This document shows positions 1 through 5,207 of a stretch of 5,233 bases of DNA, in pieces. Origin of the DNA: Propionibacteriaceae bacterium (GTDB lineage Bacteria > Actinomycetota > Actinomycetes > Propionibacteriales > Propionibacteriaceae); the NCBI GenBank assembly GCA_009778535.1, contig WRJP01000124.1, positions 1 to 5,233 on the forward strand, given 5' to 3'. The position numbers were made by a program, and so were the translations under genes. The notes below the pieces were generated by a model, which was not told the origin of the DNA, did no database searches, and saw only the letters and a list, made by a program, of their open reading frames with translations. Within the stretch, counting starts at the first letter, position 1, and every line of letters starts with the position of its first letter.

Positions 1-99
1 GCATTCATGTAAGACATTTTGAAGCCCCCGTCGAAACCACGAACTCCCCTGTACCAACCCTAGAGTCAGCACTAAACCAGCAGGAGCTCACTACTTGTC

Positions 100-135
100 A
101 GTTGAGTGGAGCCATGGGCTCCTTATCGAAATACC
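100..135. repeat. Hairpin unit A
   Basis: The left arm AGTTGAGT (100-107) is followed by a 6-bp stem, GGAGCC (108-113) with GGCTCC (117-122), closed by a three-base loop ATG. The right arm TATCGAAATACC is at 124-135. The core is unrelated in sequence to those of the neighbouring units although the arms match them. Confidence 0.8.
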
Positions 136-141
136 GAAGGT

Positions 142-179
142 GGTTGAGTGCCGACACTAGTGTCGGTGTATCGAAACCC
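142..179. repeat. Hairpin unit B (first 16-bp palindrome copy)
   Basis: The left arm GGTTGAGTG (142-150) precedes a perfect 16-bp palindrome CCGACACTAGTGTCGG (151-166). The right arm TGTATCGAAACCC is at 167-179. The outer GGTT and AACC ends are also complementary, and in + strand RNA G-U pairs could lengthen the stem by up to three pairs. The unit lies wholly inside the first copy of the exact 57-bp direct repeat. Confidence 0.85.
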
Positions 180-188
180 AGAAGCAGA

Positions 189-219
189 TTGAGTAGGCCG
201 AAGGCCATATCGAAATACC
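189..219. repeat. Hairpin unit C (shortest core)
   Basis: The left arm TTGAGTA (189-195) precedes a 4-bp stem, GGCC (196-199) with GGCC (203-206), around a GAA loop. The right arm ATATCGAAATACC is at 207-219. The arms match unit A and the core is unique. It sits between the two long-palindrome units. Confidence 0.75.
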
Positions 220-225
220 GAAGGT

Positions 226-263
226 GGTTGAGTGCCGACACTAGTGTCGGTGTATCGAAACCC
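226..263. repeat. Hairpin unit D (second 16-bp palindrome copy)
   Basis: Identical to the unit at 142-179: left arm GGTTGAGTG, palindrome CCGACACTAGTGTCGG at 235-250, right arm TGTATCGAAACCC. Identity with that unit extends left to base 208, through the preceding right arm and the ACC-gaa-GGT joint, and ends at base 264. This suggests duplication of a block holding one short and one long unit. Confidence 0.85.
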
Positions 264-384
264 AAAGGGAGGGGCGTAGCGGGTTTTGGGACGCATGTCT
301 TGTATCCCCTATCGCGCAGATGCCCTATAGGAGCTTTAACCCCGCATTTTTCGTGAAATACAAGCAATTAGGACGCATTCCGCA

Positions 385-413
385 CAGAAATATTTGGAAA
401 AAAGCGCTAGAAT
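385..413 (+). promoter_or_regulatory. Candidate gyrB promoter P1
   Basis: TAGAAT at 408-413 matches the TATAAT consensus at five of six positions. With a 17-base spacer the -35 hexamer would be CAGAAA (385-390), a poor match, which is common in actinobacteria. Transcription would start near 420, giving a leader of a little over 100 bases. The call rests on consensus only. Confidence 0.4.
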
Positions 414-428
414 GGTTCTGTTTGGAAA
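391..428. repeat. TTTGGAAA direct repeat flanking the TAGAAT box
   Basis: TATTTGGAAA (391-400) and TGTTTGGAAA (419-428) agree at nine of ten bases and start 28 bp apart. The candidate -10 box TAGAAT (408-413) lies between them, and the second copy covers the predicted start site. The spacing is near, though not exactly, an integral number of helical turns. A regulator-binding role is conjecture. Confidence 0.4.
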
Positions 429-451
429 TATCAAAGAAAACCACTGATAAC
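422..451 (+). promoter_or_regulatory. Candidate gyrB promoter P2
   Basis: TTGGAA (422-427) and GATAAC (446-451) each match four of six positions of the -35 and -10 consensus, with an 18-base spacer. If used, it would start near 458 and lie downstream of the TAGAAT candidate. It is a weaker call than P1, and the two could act together or one could be chance. Confidence 0.25.
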
Positions 452-516
452 GCCGCCTACGGTATCTGAAGTCTGTTACTGAGGGAAACCAGTTGGCGGC
501 ATTGTTGCGGGTGGCC

Positions 517-522
517 AGGAGG
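517..522 (+). promoter_or_regulatory. gyrB ribosome-binding site
   Basis: AGGAGG ends four bases before the GTG at 527. This strong site selects GTG 527 as the start. The ATG at 525-527 overlaps it but lies only two bases from the site and is followed at once by TGA, so it cannot be the gyrB start. Confidence 0.8.
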
Positions 523-526
523 ACAT

Positions 527-2539
527 GTGAGTCAAAACGTTGCTGCGCATTCAGATTTGCTTGCAGCCGAGCAAGCAGCCCACGTAGCTGAGGGTGTGTA
601 CGGCGCTGAAGCGATCACCGTACTTGAAGGACTCGATCCAGTTCGCAAACGCCCCGGAATGTACATCGGGTCGACCGGAGAACGCGGACTTCACCACCTT
701 GTTTACGAAGTTGTCGACAACTCAGTAGACGAAGCTCTGGCAGGCTATGCGAACGATATCGAAATCAAACTACTGCCTGGCGACGGCATCCAAGTAACCG
801 ACAATGGCCGAGGCATCCCGGTGGCAATTCACCAAAGCGAAGGCATCTCCGCATTGACAGTGGCTCTAACGATGTTGCACGCCGGCGGAAAATTCGGCGA
901 CGGCGGTTACAAGGTTTCTGGCGGGTTGCATGGCGTGGGCGTCTCGGTGGTAAACGCTCTCTCAGACAAACTCACCGCAGATGTCTACCGAGACGGGTAC
1001 CATTGGCGGCAGTCATTTGCCTTGGGCGACCCAACTTCCGAGCTGGAAAAACTGGAAGCCACTACGCGCCGCGGCACAGTGATCACGTTCTATGCCAGCC
1101 CCAGTGTGTTTGAAACTACGCGTTATTCCTTTGATACACTCGCTACGCGTTTTCGGGAAATGGCCTTCCTCAACAAGGGTCTGACTATCTCGCTGATTGA
1201 CGAACGCCCGTCTTCGGACGATGACGAGGAGGTCGCCTCTACTCGGAAGAAAACATTCCGGTATGAGAATGGCCTGATCGACTACGTCAAATATCTGACC
1301 GGTTCCAAAGACACCATCGGTTCAGTTATCGCCATAGAATCGATCTCGCCTGAGGGAGCAATGAGCTTGGAAGTCGCAATGGCGTGGAATGTCTCCTTCA
1401 CCGAATCGGTACACACCTTCGCCAATACGATCAACACCCATGAAGGCGGCGCCCATGAAGAAGGCTTCCGAGCCGCTTTGACGAATACTGTGAACAAGTG
1501 GGGCGAGACTTGGGGGCTGATCAAGAAAAAGGACGACCGCGTATCGGGTGACGACATCCGCGAAGGGCTAACAGCCATCGTTTCAGTTAAATTGGCCGAA
1601 CCACAGTTTGAAGGCCAAACGAAGACCAAACTGGGCAATACCGAAGCGCGCTCGTTTGTGCAAAAGGTTGTCAACGACTTGCTCGGCGACTGGTTTGAGC
1701 GGAACCCGTCAGAGGGCAAGGACATCATCCGCAAAGCTCAAGCAGCTGCTTCGGCGCGGATAGCGGCTCGTAAGGCCAGGGACTTGGCACGCTCGCGAAA
1801 GGGGCTCCTTTCGGGAGTAGGCGAATATGGAAAACTGGCTGACTGTTCCTCTACCGAGCCAAACGAGTGTGAAGTGTTCATCGTGGAGGGCGATTCCGCC
1901 TCTGGTTCAGCCAAGGGTGGACGCGACCCGCGGATTCAAGCGATTTTGCCGATTCGGGGAAAAATCTTGAACGTTGAGAAGGCGCGGCTGGATCGAATTC
2001 TGCAAAATCGTGAGGTTGCGGCGATCTTCAATGTTTTAGGCACCGGGGTTCAAGACGACTTCGACTTGGCTAGGTTGCGCTACCACAAAGTGGTGCTGAT
2101 GGCCGATGCGGACGTGGACGGTGCCCATATCCGTACACTGCTGCTGACATTGCTTTTCCGGTTCATGAAACCACTAGTGCAAGGCGGCTTCATCTATCTG
2201 GCGCAACCGCCGCTGTTCCGCCTGCGCTGGTCAAATGCGCCCCATGAACTCGCCTACTCCGATGATGAACGAGACCGGTTACGCGACGGCGGACTGGAAG
2301 CAGGCAAGAAACTGCCGAACCAGAATCCGATTCAACGCTACAAAGGCTTGGGCGAGATGAACCCTGAAGACCTGTGGGACACGACGATGGATCCCACCAA
2401 ACGCACGCTGCTGCAAGTCACCTTGGAAGATGCCGCTGCCGCTGATGAAATGTTCACAGTGCTGATGGGCGAAGACGTCGATCAGCGCAAACAATTCATC
2501 CAACGCAACGCTAAAGACGTACGGTTCTTGGACATATAG
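527..2539 (+). CDS. gyrB: DNA gyrase subunit B (EC 5.6.2.2)
   Basis: GyrB is the ATPase subunit of cytoplasmic DNA gyrase (A2B2), which drives negative supercoiling with ATP. The 670-residue protein starts at GTG behind AGGAGG and has about 30 residues before the ATPase domain. GHKL domain, about 35-195: catalytic Glu61 and Asn65 in YEVVDNSVDEA, Asp92 in TDNGRGIP, and the ATP lid GGKFGDGGYKVSGGLHGVG (120-138). The transducer domain, about 245-415, carries the QTK loop with Lys366 (E. coli Lys337). TOPRIM, about 448-562: EGDSASGSA with Glu454, and MADADVDGAH with Asp527 and Asp529 for Mg2+. PIRGK is at 475-479 and QRYKGLGEMN at 603-612. A short acidic loop (DDDEE) lies at 231-235. There is no proteobacterial-type insertion, as in other actinobacterial GyrB. 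ParE is the alternative, but adjacency to gyrA and the overall text favour GyrB strongly. Confidence 0.98.
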   Translation: MSQNVAAHSDLLAAEQAAHVAEGVYGAEAITVLEGLDPVRKRPGMYIGSTGERGLHHLVYEVVDNSVDEALAGYANDIEIKLLPGDGIQVTDNGRGIPVAIHQSEGISALTVALTMLHAGGKFGDGGYKVSGGLHGVGVSVVNALSDKLTADVYRDGYHWRQSFALGDPTSELEKLEATTRRGTVITFYASPSVFETTRYSFDTLATRFREMAFLNKGLTISLIDERPSSDDDEEVASTRKKTFRYENGLIDYVKYLTGSKDTIGSVIAIESISPEGAMSLEVAMAWNVSFTESVHTFANTINTHEGGAHEEGFRAALTNTVNKWGETWGLIKKKDDRVSGDDIREGLTAIVSVKLAEPQFEGQTKTKLGNTEARSFVQKVVNDLLGDWFERNPSEGKDIIRKAQAAASARIAARKARDLARSRKGLLSGVGEYGKLADCSSTEPNECEVFIVEGDSASGSAKGGRDPRIQAILPIRGKILNVEKARLDRILQNREVAAIFNVLGTGVQDDFDLARLRYHKVVLMADADVDGAHIRTLLLTLLFRFMKPLVQGGFIYLAQPPLFRLRWSNAPHELAYSDDERDRLRDGGLEAGKKLPNQNPIQRYKGLGEMNPEDLWDTTMDPTKRTLLQVTLEDAAAADEMFTVLMGEDVDQRKQFIQRNAKDVRFLDI

Positions 2540-2542
2540 GGA
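2538..2542 (+). promoter_or_regulatory. Weak gyrA ribosome-binding site
   Basis: AGGGA overlaps the gyrB stop codon (TAG, 2537-2539). It lies six bases before ATG 2549, three before ATG 2546 and directly abuts TTG 2543, so spacing favours ATG 2549. It is much weaker than the AGGAGG sites of gyrB and the downstream gene, so gyrA may rely partly on ribosomes finishing gyrB. Confidence 0.5.
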
Positions 2543-2548
2543 TTGATG

Positions 2549-5143
2549 ATGAGCGATACAGAAGAAATAGAAGTTGAACAAGAGCCCGAAACGCTACAGA
2601 CGTTAGCTCCAACCGTTGGCAAAATTGACGAAATTGATCTGAAAGAGGAGATTCAACGCTCCTACCTCGACTACGCCATGAGTGTGATCGTGGGACGGGC
2701 ACTGCCTGACGTGCGCGACGGATTGAAGCCAGTACACCGCCGGGTGCTGTACGCGATGTACGACGGCGGCTACCGGCCAGATCGGGGTTGGAATAAATGC
2801 TCGCGCATCGTCGGTGACGTGATGGGTCGTTTCCACCCGCATGGGGATGGCGCGATCTATGACACGCTGGTACGGCTGGCTCAACGCTGGGTGATGCGTG
2901 CACCTTTGGTTTCAGGTCAAGGCAACTTCGGGTCGCCTGGTAATGATCCAGCGGCAGCGATGCGGTACACAGAATGCAAAATGGCACCGTTGAGTATGGA
3001 GATGGTGCGCGACATCACCGAAGATACGGTCGATTTTCAACCGAACTATGACAATAAGGAAAAAGAACCCGTCGTGCTACCGGCTAGGTTCCCGAATCTG
3101 TTGGTCAATGGTTCGACTGGGATTGCGGTTGGGATGGCGACGAATATTCCCACCCACAATTTGCGGGAAGTCGCTTCGGCTGTGCAATGGTTGTTAGAAA
3201 ATCCTGAGGCCACCAAGGAAGAAATTCTGGAAGCTGCGATACAGCGGGTTAAAGGGCCGGATTTCCCCAATGGCGCCTTGATTGTGGGACGTCAGGGTAT
3301 TGAAACTGCCTACCGCACGGGTCGCGGCTCGGTCATCATGCGCGCCGTCATCGACATTGAGGAAGACGCTAAGGGACGCACCCAGTTGGTCGCCCGTGAA
3401 CTTCCGCACATGTGCAATCCAGACAATCTGGCCGAAAAGATCGCCGGACTGGTGAAGTCTGGAAAGCTGAGTGGGATTGCAGACATTCGAGACGACTCAT
3501 CGCAGCGCACCGGTCAGCGGTTGGTGATTTTGCTCAAGAGGGACGCCGTGCCGCGAGTTGTAATCAACAATCTCTACAAGCACACGTCGTTGCAAGAGAC
3601 TTTTGGGTGCAACATGCTGGCCTTGGTGGATGAGGTTCCGCGCACCCTGCGGCTAGATCAATTCATTTCGTATTGGGTCAGACATCAAATCTCGGTCATT
3701 CAGCGCCGTACTGCATATCGTCTAGCCGAGTCGGAGAAGAACGCTCACTTAGATCGGGGCTTGGTGAAGGCTTTGGATCGCCTCGACGAGGTGTTGGCGC
3801 TGATTCGGGGAAGCCGTGACGTCGAAATGGCGCGTGAGGGTTTGAAAGAGCTGTTAGAGATAGACGACCTGCAAGCTACTCACATTCTGAACACACAACT
3901 GCGCCGTTTGGCCGCGATGGAGATACAGCAAATCCTTGACCGGTTGGCTGCCATAGAGGAGCGCATCAAGGACTATCGGGATATTTTGGCCAGACCCGAG
4001 CGACAGCGGAAAATCATCTCTGAAGAATTGGCTGAAATCGTTGAGAAATATGGCGAAGATCGGCGTACCCAGATCATTGCCGCTGATGGCGATCTATCAG
4101 ATGAGGATTTCATTCCTGACGACGAGATGGTGGTGACCATCACTCGCGGCGGTTATGCCAAACGTACCCGCACCGACCAGTACCGCACTCAAAAACGCGG
4201 CGGTAAGGGTGTCAGAGGGGCGACATTGCGTGCCGACGATGAAGTGGAACATCTTTTTGCCACTACTAATCATCAGTGGATTCTGTTTTTCACGAATTTG
4301 GGGCGGGTTTACCGTTCTAAGGTCTGGCAGTTGCCCGAAGCGGGACGGGACGCGAAAGGCGGCCACGTAGCTGGGCTGTTGTCGTTCTTGCCGGATGAAC
4401 GGATAGCGCAGGTTTTGACACTGCGTAGCTACACCGATGCTCCCTATTTGCTGTTGGCTACCAAGTATGGGTTAGTGAAAAAGACAGACCTGCGTGCCTA
4501 CGACTCGCCGCGGCAGGCGGGCGTGCTCGCTATTGGGTTCAGGAGGCCAGACGACGAGTTGGTCGGGGCGCAGCTTTGTAGCACCTTTGACGATGTGCTG
4601 CTGATTTCAAAGAAGGGGCAGGCTATTCGCTTTGCCGCTGATAATGAGCAGTTACGTCCGATGGGTAGGGTGACTTCTGGGGTGACCGGAATGAAATTCC
4701 GTCATGGGGACGAGTTGCTCTCCATGTCGGTCATCGGCGCGGACATGCCCACAGACGACCGTTTCGTGTTCACTGTGACAGATGGCGGTTTTGCCAAACG
4801 CAGCGCGGTGGCGAACTATCGCTTGCAAAGCCGTGGGGGTCTTGGAGTTAAAGCCATGAAGCTCAACGAGGATCGGGGCTCGCTGGTAGGCGGTCTGGTC
4901 GTCACTGAGTCTGATGAGATCATTGCCATCAAGACTTCCGGGCAGGTGATTCGTTCGCTGGTGAATGAAGTGCCTTCCAAAGGACGCGATACCATGGGCG
5001 TTAAGTTCGTTGCAGTGGATGACCAGGATGCCGTTTCGGTGATAGCTCTAAACCCTGAATCGGACAGTGAGCCAGCCGAAACCGCCTCAAATACTGAGGC
5101 AATTCCACTTCAAGGCACAGATGACGGTACGGTGGATGCTTAA
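2549..5143 (+). CDS. gyrA: DNA gyrase subunit A (EC 5.6.2.2)
   Basis: GyrA cuts, passes and rejoins DNA within gyrase and wraps it to set the sign of supercoiling. From ATG 2549 the protein has 864 residues; TTG 2543 or ATG 2546 would add two or one. Residues 1-30 are acidic. The breakage-reunion domain (about 30-500) shows the CAP-like region with HPHGDGAIYD at 96-105, catalytic Tyr140 in MRYTE, and NGSTGIAVGMATNIPTHN (187-204) with the conserved Ile that wedges DNA. A coiled-coil region follows at about 370-500. The C-terminal pinwheel (about 520-835) has six recognisable blades, with the GyrA-box QKRGGKG at 548-554 and a second, QSRGGLG, at 760-766. The last 29 residues are acidic with no Lys or Arg. 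Gly101 stands at E. coli Ser83, Ser85 at Ala67 and Asp105 at Asp87. The GyrA-box and gyrB linkage exclude ParC. It follows gyrB by nine bases, so co-transcription is likely. Confidence 0.98.
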   Translation: MSDTEEIEVEQEPETLQTLAPTVGKIDEIDLKEEIQRSYLDYAMSVIVGRALPDVRDGLKPVHRRVLYAMYDGGYRPDRGWNKCSRIVGDVMGRFHPHGDGAIYDTLVRLAQRWVMRAPLVSGQGNFGSPGNDPAAAMRYTECKMAPLSMEMVRDITEDTVDFQPNYDNKEKEPVVLPARFPNLLVNGSTGIAVGMATNIPTHNLREVASAVQWLLENPEATKEEILEAAIQRVKGPDFPNGALIVGRQGIETAYRTGRGSVIMRAVIDIEEDAKGRTQLVARELPHMCNPDNLAEKIAGLVKSGKLSGIADIRDDSSQRTGQRLVILLKRDAVPRVVINNLYKHTSLQETFGCNMLALVDEVPRTLRLDQFISYWVRHQISVIQRRTAYRLAESEKNAHLDRGLVKALDRLDEVLALIRGSRDVEMAREGLKELLEIDDLQATHILNTQLRRLAAMEIQQILDRLAAIEERIKDYRDILARPERQRKIISEELAEIVEKYGEDRRTQIIAADGDLSDEDFIPDDEMVVTITRGGYAKRTRTDQYRTQKRGGKGVRGATLRADDEVEHLFATTNHQWILFFTNLGRVYRSKVWQLPEAGRDAKGGHVAGLLSFLPDERIAQVLTLRSYTDAPYLLLATKYGLVKKTDLRAYDSPRQAGVLAIGFRRPDDELVGAQLCSTFDDVLLISKKGQAIRFAADNEQLRPMGRVTSGVTGMKFRHGDELLSMSVIGADMPTDDRFVFTVTDGGFAKRSAVANYRLQSRGGLGVKAMKLNEDRGSLVGGLVVTESDEIIAIKTSGQVIRSLVNEVPSKGRDTMGVKFVAVDDQDAVSVIALNPESDSEPAETASNTEAIPLQGTDDGTVDA

Positions 5144-5167
5144 CAGCTACGACTTTGGGCGTAGTTG
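5144..5167 (+). promoter_or_regulatory. Short hairpin after gyrA
   Basis: CAGCTACG (5144-5151) pairs with CGTAGTTG (5160-5167) as an 8-bp stem with one G-U pair and an 8-base loop, starting directly after the gyrA stop. The G-U pair becomes an A-C mismatch on the other strand, so the structure favours + strand RNA. No U-run follows (GCTAGAAATG), so it is not a typical intrinsic terminator. It could instead be an attenuator, a processing site, or chance. Confidence 0.4.
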
Positions 5168-5195
5168 CTAGAAATGTGTTTGTTCAGAGGGCATC

Positions 5196-5201
5196 AGGAG
5201 G
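5196..5201 (+). promoter_or_regulatory. Ribosome-binding site of the gene after gyrA
   Basis: AGGAGG lies six bases before GTG 5208, an ideal spacing. It is the main evidence that a gene begins at the right edge of the window. Confidence 0.7.
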
Positions 5202-5207
5202 ATAGCG

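Larger units (their letters stand above)
100..264. repeat. Tandem array of four hairpin repeat units
   Basis: Four successive units share one plan: a left arm TTGAGTR, a self-complementary core, and a right arm TATCGAAA followed by TACC or CCC. The cores differ: GGAGCC-atg-GGCTCC in the first, CCGACACT/AGTGTCGG in the second and fourth, GGCC-gaa-GGCC in the third. Units alternate between right arms ending ATACC and arms ending ACCC, and short ACC-gaa-GGT dyads at 133-141 and 217-225 join neighbours. Positions 124-180 and 208-264 are an exact 57-bp direct repeat with an 84-bp period. The pattern looks like an intergenic palindromic repeat family (REP or MITE type), but its mobility and function are not shown by the sequence. 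Confidence 0.9.
1..526. other. Non-coding region upstream of gyrB
   Basis: No supported gene lies here. Positions 1-99 are unassigned: the + frame beginning at base 3 is open from the window edge to a stop at 354-356, but it has no visible start and no recognisable protein family. Positions 100-264 hold a tandem hairpin-repeat array. Positions 265-380 show only weak short dyads, for example CCTAT at 308-312 with ATAGG at 327-331. Positions 380-526 hold candidate promoter elements and the gyrB leader. In many actinobacteria gyrB follows dnaA, dnaN, recF and a DUF721 gene closely; none of these is visible here, so gyrB probably has its own promoter. Confidence 0.75.

Noticed and set aside
1..17. 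Possible leftward gene start (ATG at 17 on the minus strand)
   Set aside because: Only five codons are visible and there is no clear ribosome-binding site.
100..264. CRISPR array
   Set aside because: The repeated blocks are palindromic units with no regular unique spacers of constant size and only two exact copies.
98..367. Open frames of 84-89 codons on both strands over the repeat array
   Set aside because: Both consist largely of translated repeats, lack ribosome-binding sites with good spacing, and mirror each other across the same palindromic DNA.
1282..1734. 150-codon open frame antisense to gyrB
   Set aside because: It is a shadow of the conserved gyrB reading frame and shows no recognisable family.
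2511..2987. 158-codon antisense frame over the gyrB-gyrA junction
   Set aside because: It lies over highly conserved GyrB and GyrA coding sequence and resembles no known protein.
2549..5143. Intein or frameshift in gyrA
   Set aside because: GyrA is a common intein site, but here the reading frame and motifs around Tyr140 are continuous with normal spacing.
5144..5175. Intrinsic terminator after gyrA
   Set aside because: The hairpin is real on paper but no T-run follows it, and a ribosome-binding site and start codon follow closely.
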